A stretch of 64,000 nucleotides of DNA from Ryuthela nishihirai (lineage: Eukaryota > Arthropoda > Arachnida > Araneae > Heptathelidae), in the NCBI GenBank assembly GCA_038380435.1, contig JAWZYU010000121.1, forward strand, positions 62,001-126,000. Direction: 5' to 3'. Shown piece after piece: positions 34,919-45,784 of this stretch. The position numbers were made by a program, and so were the translations under genes. Below the pieces are notes generated by a model that made no database searches, was not told the origin of the DNA, and saw only the letters and a list, made by a program, of their open reading frames with translations. Position 1 is the first letter of the stretch. The number at the start of each line of letters is the position of its first letter.

Positions 34919-35116
34919 TAAATACCCCCTCAAGCAGCTGCTTGCCACAGAGGTCTGACAGGAGCCTGTCAGTTTATATGCCACAGTAGAAGATCTGTGA
35001 GGATGGCAGGACCTCAGCAGAAAAATGACTCGCACATCCATGCCTTAACCGGGGGCTCGAACCCAGGTCCCGTAGATCACTAGCGAAGTGTGCTAACCAC
35101 TCGGCCACGGGACGGC
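34919..35116 (-). mobile_element. SINE2, complete
   Basis: The tail complement (AATACCCCCTCAAGCAGCTG) is at the left and the head complement (CTAACCACTCGGCCACGGG) at the right; box B complement GGGGGCTCGAACCCAGG is at about 35,069. Confidence 0.85.
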
Positions 35117-35228
35117 AATTTTAGACACTAATGCAAAGAAATGAAAAATGGTATGGGCAATCATTTTTGAATTATTTTTAGTTTTTTTGTCAGAGAAATT
35201 TCTTTTTTTTTTCATCAGGTCTCGGGTA

Positions 35229-35392
35229 ATGTCGAAACTTTTCGTTCCCAGCAGATCCAGCTTTAGATTTCAGCTTAATCTATGCAGAGCGGGCTTACGG
35301 AGACATCCTATGGCACAGATCCTACTTCATTCCACGGCAGCAAACGTGTCAAATTTCTTTCAAACAAATGCTCTGAAACTTTTGTCAAACGA
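35229..35392 (+). CDS. candidate first coding exon with a presequence-like N-terminus
   Basis: An ATG at 35,229 opens a frame MSKLFVPSRSSFRFQLN..., rich in Arg and Ser with no acidic residues over its first ~50 codons, as in mitochondrial targeting presequences. The frame runs through HSTAANVSNFFQTNALKLL to AACGA, immediately followed by GTAAGT, a strong splice donor at 35,393; reading on would give a stop within the donor. I cannot assign a protein family, and no following exon is identified. The sequence is not part of any repeat recognised in the window. It may equally be a chance frame of about 55 codons. Confidence 0.3.
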
Positions 35393-36630
35393 GTAAGTGC
35401 TCAAAGTTAATAATATCATTATATATATATGAATTACAATACACTGGAACTTTAAAATACAAAGTCATTCTTGCCTGCTTTATAGAATAAAATATTTCGA
35501 ATTTATTTTATAATTTCGAAATTAAATGAAGAAACAAACTTCCTCAAATTGTCGAAAGTAAACAGTTCACTCGATAAAGAGAACTACGTCCATGAAAACA
35601 AAGAATGTGTAGGAAATTTGATGAAAAGAAGGAACAAAACATTACTTCCACTAATAGAACACCTTTTGCCTGGCCGTGACAAAGAAGTTTGTGATAAAGA
35701 AGTTCGTGATATGTTCCTATAATGTAGCAGCAAGGAGTGTCTAAGGGAGAAGAGAGCTAGCTTCCATAGACGTAATGTAAACTTTTCGATTGCAGCGCCC
35801 TCTAAACATGGCAAATTGGTGCATTGCAGTGAAGCCACCTATCCAGGGAGAAGATCTAGTTCCCTGCATTATTTTTCCGCCGCCGAGCAAAGTTTTCAAT
35901 TGCTTATACCAACTGATTAATTTTACATACACTTTAACTCTGAAAAAAGTTCATTTTCTCCATGAGGTACACTCATAATTTGCTTTTCGTTTAGTGAGAA
36001 AATATCAAAAAGTATTGAAATCATTTTCTTTAATAAAATCCAATTTTGCAAAACTGGTAGTAGCTATGCTAAAGAACAAAATTTAATATTTTGAACAACC
36101 TACAGCATTTAGTATATTATAATAAATTGAGATTTATGTGTCAATGCACGATAACATGATCTGTATAATTATATTTTATACAATTGCTGATATTTTCAAT
36201 AAATATCATATCGAGTTTTTACTTGTATAAACGTTCAACAGATGGCAGCAGGTACTTCCGTATCAACCATAAAGAAAGAATTACACTGTTAGAGCAAAGT
36301 GCAGAAGCCAATGTACATCGATATGCTCCAAGGAACACAAACCTGCAACATACATTGACTTATATATATTTGCAAGATGATTAAATGTATTAATTTACAT
36401 ATTAATTTAAAAAATTATGCAAAATTACACAAAATAAACATACAACGGTTTTTCCAGGAATCGTAAAATGTAATCCTGAACGGGATAAAACACTCATTGA
36501 GTAACTTTAGGGTCAGCTACCACTGTGTCAAACAGCCATGACTGTTAGACATTTGGAAACACTGGTTAAATCGCAATATATATACCAATAGTAAGACAAA
36601 CCATAGCTGCAGTGGGCTAAAATAAATGCA
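35393..36630. other. no assigned feature; possible intron
   Basis: If the exon at 35,229 is real this is intron. TTTTCGATTGCAG near 35,796 resembles a 3' splice site, but the frame after it is not recognisable. No transposon family from the rest of the window occurs here. Confidence 0.3.
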
Positions 36631-36644
36631 CTGCGCATGCGCAG
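36631..36644. promoter_or_regulatory. NRF-1-type palindrome
   Basis: CTGCGCATGCGCAG is a perfect 14-bp palindrome matching the NRF-1 binding consensus (GCGCATGCGC core). It lies in a locally GC- and CpG-richer patch, unlike the AT-rich surroundings, so a host promoter is plausible. Such sites usually serve housekeeping genes. Confidence 0.45.
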
Positions 36645-37027
36645 ATCGCCCCCTTACAGTTGTTTTTGTGCCTGCACATCAATTTGCCACGTTCAGCTTC
36701 GGAAAAATTCCGCAGAATGGCGCCACTTACGCTTCTGCGAAGCTAGCCTTCTTCTTAGACCTTCTTTGGTAGCAGACTAAAAGCAGCAGGTTACGCCGAC
36801 ACATTTTCCAAAGTTGCAACGAATTTATTGTGTTCATTAAACGGAGCCACTGAAACGGAACATTCGAAATAATATAGGAAGTTTCAGGTTTGTTAATTTC
36901 CAAACAAGTTATCTTTTGATTGATACGAAACTATATTAGGATGGATTAATTTGGTGGTGCATTATGGAACTAGAGTGTATGTGACCGTGTAACGATCCTG
37001 TAACTCGGTGATACCATAAGGTAGAAG
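36645..37027 (+). other. candidate untranslated first exon
   Basis: Downstream of the palindrome lies a relatively GC-rich stretch ending AGAAG at 37,027, followed by GTAAGT, a strong donor. No long frame is present. It could be a non-coding first exon. This is an inference from motif spacing only. Confidence 0.25.
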
Positions 37028-37820
37028 GTAAGTTTTAATAAAATTTAATCTCATATTTGAAATGTGTACACTACTTGTGCTACCATCTAATGACAACATA
37101 ATGAACTAGATTTGACAACTAACTGCGATCTTTATGTTAACCATCAGTTAATTTTCTACCCAAAATACTAGAACTGAAACCCAATTCAACTACAAATTTT
37201 GTCCTTTAATGAACAAGAAGTATGGAAACGTGTCATTGCATTAAAAATAAAATTCTGACAAAGTCGCCATAAATATAAATGATTATTATTATTTAAAAAT
37301 ATATACTTTGGCCCGATACTGCAGTTCTGCCAAAACTTTATTGGGTAATAAAACTGTAAGAAATAACTTCGCAGAAATTAAAAATTCCAGAGATGAAAAC
37401 GTTAAAGCTTTAATGGTTCTTTTCAATTATAATTCCAAACTTTAATAAACACGGGTGAAATCATAGACAAGATAATTTATTATTTTCTTTTTTGACAAAT
37501 CTAAGCAAAATTCTCATTTATACGGACCTTTTTTTCTTTTTTGAGGAGAGCAAGATTTATTCAAAAACATATTCTGGCAATTTTTTTTCAATACTACCAT
37601 TTGTGCCTCAATCATTTATTAAAATTGTTAATTTTATGCTGTTGCGTGTAAATTCTTGCTTCAAAATGTAGTACATATGCTAAAAAGCTGGAAAATAAAA
37701 CAAATGATATGAATCTATTAATTTTATTTAAATGCAAGGTATTATTGAAAAAATAGAATTCAAGAAAACATTTCTAATTTTTCAGTGGTTTACAATAAAA
37801 AAATAAATAAATACCTCCTG
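37028..37820. other. AT-rich, no feature seen
   Basis: Intron-like AT-rich sequence; nothing recognisable until the 5S-like element. Confidence 0.35.
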
Positions 37821-37822
37821 CT

Positions 37823-37941
37823 AACTGGATGCAGTTGTTCCCAGATGGTCACCCTCCCAAGTACTGACTGCCCAAAAGCTGCTTAACTTCTGTGATCGGA
37901 TGAGAATCAGTGTTTTCAGCTTGGTACTGCCATTGGCTGGT
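37823..37941 (-). pseudogene. 5S rRNA-derived sequence (5S pseudogene or 5S-headed SINE)
   Basis: On the - strand the sequence contains TCTCATCCGATCACAGAAG, TTAAGCAGC, CAGTACTTGGGAGGG and TGACCATCTGGGAA. These occur in the order and spacing of the eukaryotic 5S rRNA internal control regions (box A AGTTAAGC and box C around CAGTACTTGG-TGGG-GACC). Several substitutions and a divergent 5' end rule out a functional gene. On the + strand it is preceded by AAATAAATAAATACCTCC, the complement of a GGAGGTATTTATT tail like that of SINE2, so a 5S-headed SINE is likely. Confidence 0.75.
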
Positions 37942-37973
37942 TCACAATAATTAAAGAAATTTTTAATAATTTA

Positions 37974-38395
37974 GTTGGGTTTTACCTCTGAGGGGCACTC
38001 GAAGGCTCAGAGAAGGTTGAGGGAGGGGTTGGGTTGTTTTACCTCTGAGCGGCACTTTTTTGCACACCATGCGCTAAATGGCCAGGTCACATGGACTCTG
38101 AAGGTTCAGAGAAGGTTGGGGGAGGGGACCCACTGGAACAGCTGTTGGGAGACAGATGGTAGCCTCCCGTCAAGGCCATCCAGCATGTTCTTTAACGTGC
38201 ACAGGGTATGGCTCTCCCGCACACGGGGCCACGGCTTAATGTCCCATCCGACGGACGGCGGCCTTTCCAAGCCCATCAGTGTCCCCTACTGACCATGGGC
38301 AGGGCGGGGAATTTTGCGGAGATAAATCTCAATGCTGACCCAGCTGGGACTCGAACCTGGGAACTACAGATTATGAGCCTGGCATGCTACCGACT
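37974..38395 (-). mobile_element. SINE1 copy with a partial end duplication
   Basis: A short extra piece of the 3' end (TTGGGTTTTACCTCTGAGGGGC...GGTTGAGGGAGGGG) precedes a nearly full reversed copy that starts GGGTTGTTTTACCTCTGAGCGGC and runs to the box B complement GGGACTCGAACCTGGG and CTACCGACTGAGT. Confidence 0.8.
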
Positions 38396-38692
38396 GAGTG
38401 AGGGGAGTGGACTCACTGGAACAGCTGTTGGGTGACAGATGGTAGCCTCCCATCAAGGCCATCCAGCATGTTCTTTAACGTTCACAGAGTATGGCTCTCC
38501 TGCACACGTGGCCATGGCTTAAAGTCCTGTCTGACGGACGGTGGTCTATTCCAAGTCCATCAGTGTCCCATACTGACCGTGGGCAGAGTGGGAAATTTTG
38601 CGAAGATAATTCTCAATGCTGACTAAGCTGGGACTCGAACCTGGGAACTACAGATTAGAAGCCTAGTGCGCTACTGACTGAGTCACCTCCAC
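38396..38692 (-). mobile_element. second SINE1 copy, 3'-truncated
   Basis: Immediately adjoining, in the same orientation: from GGGAGTGGACTCACTGGAAC to ACTGAGTCACCTCCACC. The head is kept and the 3' end is lost at the junction, forming a head-to-tail pair with the preceding copy. Confidence 0.8.
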
Positions 38693-39149
38693 CATAATAA
38701 TTTAGTACATTTGATAATGAATAATTCTAAATCATAGAGTTATACATTTTTATTTTCTCAATCACATGAACTAATATTAGAAAAATTTATGAAAATTAGT
38801 GGGAACACCATATGATTTTTATTTGATATAAAAAATATAGTGCTTTTAAAGGACAGGAAAAAAAATTAAATGAAAATGGGATTTTAAATTTTTTTTAAAT
38901 TGGCTTTGCCCTAAAATATAGGACAAATGGTTACATAGTCATTTATCTTCTTTACTTCAATTTGCATGATGCAACAGAAGTGTTCTGGTAAAATTTGACC
39001 CTAAAACTTTGCTTGCTATAAAATAAAAATAATAGACATTGCGGCTCATTGAAAAGAACTTCTAGCTCATAAAACAAAACATCAATATATTGACTCTGAA
39101 TCATTTCTATAAATTATTTGAGAAATTATTTTAGATATTCACATCTACT
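38693..39149. other. AT-rich, no feature seen
   Basis: No recognisable element before the Penelope-like remnant. Confidence 0.35.
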
Positions 39150-39298
39150 CCAGTTTTAGATGCGGTCATGTTGTTTCGGGCAAAAATTATTGAAAGGGAA
39201 AAATATTCCCTTCCCGAAATCAATGCCATGAGGCTCTAAAACTCATCACCGAAAACAACTATTTCCAGTTTGGCAAACAAATCTACAGGCAGGACTCA

Positions 39299-39329
<31 letters not shown>

Positions 39330-40300
39330 TGGGCTCACCCCTTTCTGGCATCCTATCCAAGATTGTCCTTGAATTGCTTCAAGATTCAAAAGAAATCCCG
39401 AAAAAAATTATTCAATTCAGCAGCAATTTTACCCTGCTTCTGGTGTCACTATGTCGACGATATATTTTTAATTTAGAATGGCAACAATGCCATCCCCAAA
39501 TTTGAGGTTTTCATCCCAAAAGATGATGCAGGAGCCTTGATGACATCAGTATACCGAAAGCCTACCTACATCCGCTCCGTCATATGCATAGACTCATGTA
39601 CTCAATGGGCATACAAAATTGCAGCCTTCTGTTCTCTCATACATAGGACTTTCGCTGTGTCTTCAAACGAGCAGCTACTTGAAAAAGAAATTCAAAACAT
39701 TCATTCCATTGCTGCTTCCCATGGCTACAACTCAACAACAATAGAAGAATTAATCAGGAAATATAGAAGCAAAAACAGAAGAGATTCGGCTCTCCTCCCA
39801 ATCACTGACCCCAAATGTACAACCTTTGCCTGACCTATTTCTTACGTTCCTGTCCTATGTGAATCAGTCGCAAATTACTCAGAACCCAAAATATCAAAAT
39901 TGCTTATAGCCCCGCTCCAAATTTGAAGAAATTAATCAAAAGGGACAGGGTCAAATTTAGACTAATTCAAAATTCAGGCATATACCAATTTCCTTTGCAT
40001 TTTCCAGATAATTCCGTTGTTTACTACATCGACAAAACCATACATTCTTTACAAGAGAGGTTTGCAGAGAATCAAACTGATGACAGCCAAAAGTAGCTAA
40101 CAATGGCTGCCGCCGAATAAGCAGTACAACACATGTAAACGAGACTGGGAGCATACCGCACTGCTTGCACGTCCATCTACTTTCTACGGAACCATAGTGC
40201 AGGAGGCTATTGAAAAAATTCCTCGTCCATCCCCACCTGCAACTGAGACACAGGAATTGCCCTTCATGACACGTAGAAAGAAGCTCTTTGTCTAAACAGA
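39150..40300 (+). pseudogene. Penelope-like element: RT and GIY-YIG remnant
   Basis: Translated pieces in order: EALKLITENNYFQFGKQIYRQ, then MGSPLSGILSKIVLELL after a C run, HYVDDIFLI (catalytic palm motif), AIPKFEVFIPKDDAGALMTS with VYRKPTY just after it, SGIYQFPLHFPD followed by VVYYIDKTIHSLQERFAEN, and a C-terminal piece ending LPFMTRRKKLFV. The first five are the palm and thumb landmarks of Penelope-like reverse transcriptases. The sixth resembles their GIY-YIG endonuclease, with GIY kept but the second motif altered to YID. Lesions: a frameshift between MGSPLS and YVDD, an in-frame TAG at 39,477-39,479, and further stops after 39,833. The N-terminal half is absent. No terminal repeats were found. 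Confidence 0.8.
39300..39328. repeat. 29-nt C homopolymer inside the RT frame
   Basis: An uninterrupted run of C replaces the few codons expected between YRQDS and MGSPLS of the Penelope-like RT. It could reflect slippage in the genome or a sequencing/assembly artefact. Confidence 0.85.
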
Positions 40301-41334
40301 CCTAACATCACTACATGGCATCACTTCACTGAAGATAGAACGTTGTCTTTCCTCCAAAAAGCTTCTGAGTTTTCTCCTAAAAATTATTAACATGCAAATG
40401 TTTGAAGGATAGACTTTAAAATTATATTGCTCAATTACAGAGAATTTTATGTTATTTTTAATTAATTTCTGAGTAAGATGTCCTTTTAATTGTATAACTA
40501 AACAGTTTCAACACTTCCTACAACTCATTAATTTTTTTATTTTTTTCCTCAAGGTATTTTTGGAGTTCACCCCCTAAACCTCTCTCCCTCTTAACAGAAA
40601 CAGTTGAAATTGATATTTTCGAAAATAAAAACACCGCACAGCGTGTTAATTTTGATTGTGTATAAGGGTATTTCTGCACTTTAAATCACTCAGGTTACTA
40701 GATGACGTCACGAATGGGGACAGAGCATAAATCAGGTGCTAGAGGTAATGTAGGTTAAAAGTGTAGAGTATGATGGTGAGTTTTCAAGGTATGGACAGTT
40801 TTAGGTCTAAAGTTCAGAGAGGTAAGTTTTTCAGTGCAGGAGGGGCAAAAATTTGTTTGACTCATGATTCAGATTTATTTCTTCTATACATACTTAAATT
40901 TTGCACCTTAGGTGTGTCATATCACAGATGATTTATATCTAGTTTGATTTTATTTCTTTAAAAATTAGTAATAATCATGGTGTAATTTACATTAATAAAT
41001 ATTAATGCATGTTTAATGGGAAATTCAGGACATTGAGATTTCTAATTTGCAGATCACTCTATAAACTGTGACCTTAAAAAAATTGCAATTAAAAGCTTTA
41101 ATTGCAAGTTTTTTAGGGGAAACTGATAACATTACCATATTTTTTTCTTTCAGCATGGTGCTTAGTTTCACCTGAGCATTGTTGATATTAATTTGTCGTC
41201 TATGATAGTCTTGTTTTTTTGCTGTTTTTCTCTGTTGCAATTATACAGTTCCTTGTGCCTCTTTTATAATGTGACCTTGCTGTGAATTCTGCACAGTATT
41301 CTTCATTTTTAGGTTTGTAATTACAGTTTTTTTA
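40301..41334. other. no feature seen
   Basis: AT-rich sequence without recognisable genes or repeats. Confidence 0.35.
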
Positions 41335-42282
41335 TATCATTTTCAAAGAAAACGACAGACTATGCAATTTTTCTCTCCAGACGTGTCTTTTTTGAGTTGC
41401 ATCTGCAGCATTTGGCCACTCTAGGCCAATTCTAGAAAGGTCCTGCTTGACATTGTCTGCCCATCGCATCCTATGTCTCCCCCTTTTTCTGATAACCTTA
41501 GGCACACTGTTCATAATCCTCTCTGCCAATCTGCACCTATGCATACGGGCAACATGGCCAAAACAATGCAGTCTCTCTCTGCACAATATGCTGCTCAAAA
41601 GAGGTTGATCACTCCTTCTAACCTCATAATTACTTAGAAAATCAAACCACCTAATGCCCAAGATACCGCTTAAGCATCTAGAATCAAAGGCATCAAGTTT
41701 CTTGCTATCCTGCTTACAAAGGGTCCATGTTTTGCTACCATAACTAACCTTAGAAAGAACCAAACTATTATACAGCCTAATTTTAGTCTTTGGGTGTATA
41801 CGCCTATTTTTTCATACTCTCCATAGATTCTTAAAACTCCCAGTGGCAATCCCTATTCTTCTACTTATCTCATACCACACATCACCAGTGTCTGTTATAT
41901 AGCTCCCAAGATAAATCAACTGAGACACTAGCTCAATAGTACAGCCATTGAAAGCAACTGAAACACCATCTACTTGACCAATTTTAATCATTTTAATTTT
42001 TTCTTTGTTTATCACCAAACCTACTCTATTACAAGTCTCATCGACAGCCCTAATGAATGAATTCATCTCATTAACATCAGTAGCCAACAAGGCCAAATCA
42101 CCTCCATAATCTAAATCAGAAGTTTTGAAATCTCTAGAGCATTTAAGGCCAAAATCTTTCCCTTACAGCGAATTTCACATAAAATGATAAATAGTCAAAC
42201 AAAATTCACCCTTGTCTAACTCCACTAGCAATGCTAAGCCAATCGCTGCAAGACATACAAACTCTCACACATATGATTTCAG
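41335..42282 (-). mobile_element. R8a: 3' part of an RTE-like retrotransposon
   Basis: The C-terminal 143 codons (41,332-41,763: SKVSYGSKTWTLCKQDSKKLDAF..., RERLHCFGHVARM, RGRHRMRWADNVKQDL) and the adjoining segment (41,812-42,096, beginning just after the YADD position) are open. Similarity stops at about 42,282 near motif B and passes into R8b without intervening sequence. No CAT tail is visible at the 3' end. Confidence 0.75.
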
Positions 42283-45200
42283 TGTTCTTATTGGCTGTTT
42301 GAATGAGTTAACTGATCTATTGAGAGTCAATGCAATTTTCTATATGATATTTGATTGTTGATAGGGATATGATTTTCTGTAGGATAGATCAAAACCCTAT
42401 TCCCTAATCTATAGGTATTCAAATGAGCAACATGGCCAAACCAGCAGACTCCCACTCTGCACAATATGTTGTTCAAAGGAGCTGCCGACTTCTTTGACTA
42501 ACTTCGTAATTGTAAACATGGCCTGATCAAGGGGGGGGGGGGAGTCTAACCACCCTTTCAGGAGGTGAATAAGGAAAAAAGAGGCAAAAAAAATTTTAAA
42601 CTAATTTATATTTCATGCACTTTTCAAGATTTTTTTTAAAACTGTAACCCCGTCTTTTCCTCCTGTTACATTTTTTTTGTTCAAATCTTTCTTTCCTCCC
42701 TCTCGACTTTTTCCTAGATCCGGGCCAGCTTACAAAGTTGAACTACCTGGGCCACAGTATACTGTGCAAGCAACTAAAGTCTAAAAGATAAGGTTATCTT
42801 TTAGATACCTTATCTTTTAGATTTTAGATTTCTTTATTTATGGTATCAAGATTCCTGTTATTTTGTTTGCAAAAGGGTTCAAGTATCACTACCATAACTA
42901 AATCTAGAAAAACCAAACTGTTATAGTCTCACAAAAGTCACAACAGTAATTCCTATTTTTTTGTTTATCTCATGCTACACATCATCAGAATCTCTAATAT
43001 AGCTCCAAAAATAATTAAACGGAGACACCTGCTCAACACTGTGACCATTCAAATTAAATGAATCACAGCCTGCCTGACCAATTTTCATCACTTTATTTTT
43101 CTTTCTGTTTATCACCAAACCTACTATATTAACTGTCTCATCAAGAGCTTCAATTAAAGTTCATCATCATCATTTGACAAAAGGGCTAAATCAGCAGCAT
43201 ACTATAACTCAGAAATTTCAGATCTGTAGACCATTTACCAACACAATGTTATCCTTACAGTGAATTTTGCTTAGCATAACCTTTAACCAAACTAAAGAGG
43301 AAAGGAGACAAAATGCACCCTTATCGAACATCAGAAGCATTACTAAGCCAATTGCTACAAGCCTTATCTACTCTCACACATGACTCAGTATCATTATAGA
43401 GAATTTTCATTATGTTAAATAACTTTGAACTGATCTACACATCCCCTACCACTTATGAATCCACATTTCTCATCACGCAATTGGCTGTCAACCATATTCT
43501 TAATTCTATTAAACACAAACATGTAATAACTTTTCCTTCAACATAGAGTAGGCTGATACCCCTATAGTTATCACAAGAACTGCAATCACATTTTTTGAAA
43601 ATAGGGATAATATTAGCTCTGTTAAAATCCTTAGGAACCATGCCTTTATGATAAAAGATATTCAGAATTTCAGTCATGTGTGTGGTAACCATAACATTCC
43701 CAACTCTAAGCATTTGTGTAGTAATTTCATCTACCCTTGGGAATTTATGTTGTTCAAATTTAGAAACAGCTAAAATAACTCAGACTGTGTTATAGGGTCA
43801 ACATTAAAGCCAGTAATGGGCTAAATCTATCATCATTACAAAGAATGGGAGTAGGACTAACCACATTGTTTAGAACATCACTGAAATGCTCAGCCCACTT
43901 AGCCATGACAAAATCATCACCTTCAATAACCTTACCTTAACAGCACAAAACATTAACTAATTGGTACAGCTATCAGTTATGCTGTCTAGCTGCTTCCACG
44001 GCTATGTGAGCCAAAGATTCTTATCAGCTGCTCCCAACCCTTTACATGTTTATTAAGCTCTCTGTAATGCTTTCTGTTAGGGATAGTAGGTTACTGATTA
44101 AGGACATGCTGCAGTTGTTTCCTTCCAAAATAAGTTCCAGTGCATTATCACTCAAATAATTTTGCCTCCTCTGAACCATTTTACCTAAAACAGTACTATT
44201 AGCTTCAAGAAAATCCTTCTCAAAATAGTCCCATTCTTCCTCAATTAAGGAAGCCAACCTTGTTGTCATAATTACTAAGTAATGTATCATGGTAAACTTA
44301 AGCCATAACTGGGTCTTTTGGAGTTTCAATGTTAAAGTTTACTTTTCTAACCTTACCCCAACACTTTTAATATAAGTAATGATCAGATCAGATTTCAGCT
44401 GCCCTATATACAAGTGCAGACTGGTAAGGAGAGTTGAGTGCTGTAGCTTTATGGGCACCAAGTGATGAGGGCCCTTAGAACCTCATGAGAGCAGGTTTTT
44501 TTGAATAATAATAATATTACTTCAAAGAATTTCCACAGAATTGGGGGGAAATCCTTTTTTGGCTTCAAGTATGAGCTCTCAAAAGAATAACTTTCAAAAT
44601 CTTGACGAAGAAGCTGAATTTTTCATTTCAGCCAGGACCCTTTGCTACATGCTGCATCTTTCAAAACATGGGCCAATCTGCCCCTGTGTATATGATCTGG
44701 TGTTCCTAACAGAACTTATCTCTGCAAAACTTCCTGCCCATGGTCAATAGGGGACACCAATGAGTTTGGAAATGCTTCCTCCATTGGATGGAATGTTAAA
44801 CCGTGGCTCCATGTGTGGGAGAGCCATACCATGTGCACATTAAAGAACATGCTGGATGGCCTTGACAGAAAGCTACCATCTGTCTCCCAACAGCTATTCC
44901 AGTGGGTCCCCTCTCCCAACGTTCTCTGAGTCTTCAAGGACTGGCGATTTAGTCCATGATGTGCAAAAAAGTGCCACTCAGAGGTAAAACAACCTAACAG
45001 CACTCGGCCATTTGCTCATATACAGCCCATCTGGTGAAAAACATGTGTACTATGTATGTCATGGTGTTTGTAAAATGTGTTAGTTATTCTGAAACCATTG
45101 AGTTTACTTATTTGAAGAAGACTTTCCCATTGCAGCTACCAATACAAAGTGACCTATCAGCCCTTTTCAAAGGTCAGAATCAGTACCAACTTTAGTATTG

Positions 45201-45655
45201 AAGTCACCTAGAACACGAGAAATATCTCCTTTCTTGACGGAATTGAAAACATCCTAAAGTAGCCCATAAAAACTATCTTTCTAATCCTAGTTGGCCCTCT
45301 CAGTGGGGGCATAACAACAGATAACATTCCAGTTTTTAATGCCTGCCTGAAATTTTAACTTGGCTATGCCTTTTGTTAATGTACTCATATCCCACAAATG
45401 CATTACCAGCATGTCTCATGAGAAGTAAACCTATGACTTAGAGATGCTTTTCACCTTACCTCACTGGAAAAAAAATTTTAAGGTTTTGGTTTCTGACCTT
45501 TCTGTCCATGAGGTCTCTTGCAAACCAAAAATATCTAAGTTATAATGGTAGAATTCTTGTGTGAGAACATCAGGATAATAATCTCTGTGTAGAGTCCTCA
45601 CATTCCAACTACCTGTAGTGAGAAAATAGTTAGTGCAATGTTTACAGAAACTACA
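42283..45655 (-). mobile_element. R8b: decayed RTE-like retrotransposon of the R1 subfamily
   Basis: Its 3' part (TTGATAGGGATATGATTTTCTGTAGGAT) matches R1 and not R5/R6. Remnants include 43,453-43,713 (KGMVPKDFNRANIIPIFKK), 44,042-44,329 and the endonuclease region 45,020-45,400, reaching SWNVRTLHRDY at 45,461-45,697. A SINE1 lies within it at 44,712. A G run at 42,530-42,541 and a 13-bp-arm hairpin at 42,781-42,820 lie in its 3' region. It is heavily mutated. Confidence 0.75.
44712..45000 (+). mobile_element. SINE1, 5'-truncated, nested in R8b
   Basis: Begins in the body at TATCTCTGCAAAACTTCC and ends GAGGTAAAACAACCTAAC; both flanks are endonuclease-region R8b sequence. Confidence 0.8.
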
Positions 45656-45659
45656 TGTG

Positions 45660-45784
45660 TTTTCTACTAATAAATCAGCACTTTGAAATCGATTCAAATT
45701 TTAGAGGAAAAATTGTCTTGAGCCGGGTGGGATATGAACCCATGACCTCCTAATAACATGTCAGGTGCTCTGGACCACTGAGCT
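45660..45784 (-). mobile_element. tRNA-bearing foldback element, left piece
   Basis: Starts with the terminal repeat CTAATAAATCAGCACTTTGAA and contains the complement of a tRNA-Thr-like sequence (GGGATATGAACCCATGACC...ACCACTGAGCT). It is cut at 45,784 by R6 and continues at 49,380. Confidence 0.75.

Noticed and set aside
42781..42820. Hairpin with 13-bp arms as a terminator or regulatory RNA
   Set aside because: It is a local direct/inverted duplication of TTATCTTTTAGAT inside a decayed retrotransposon, with no transcript context.
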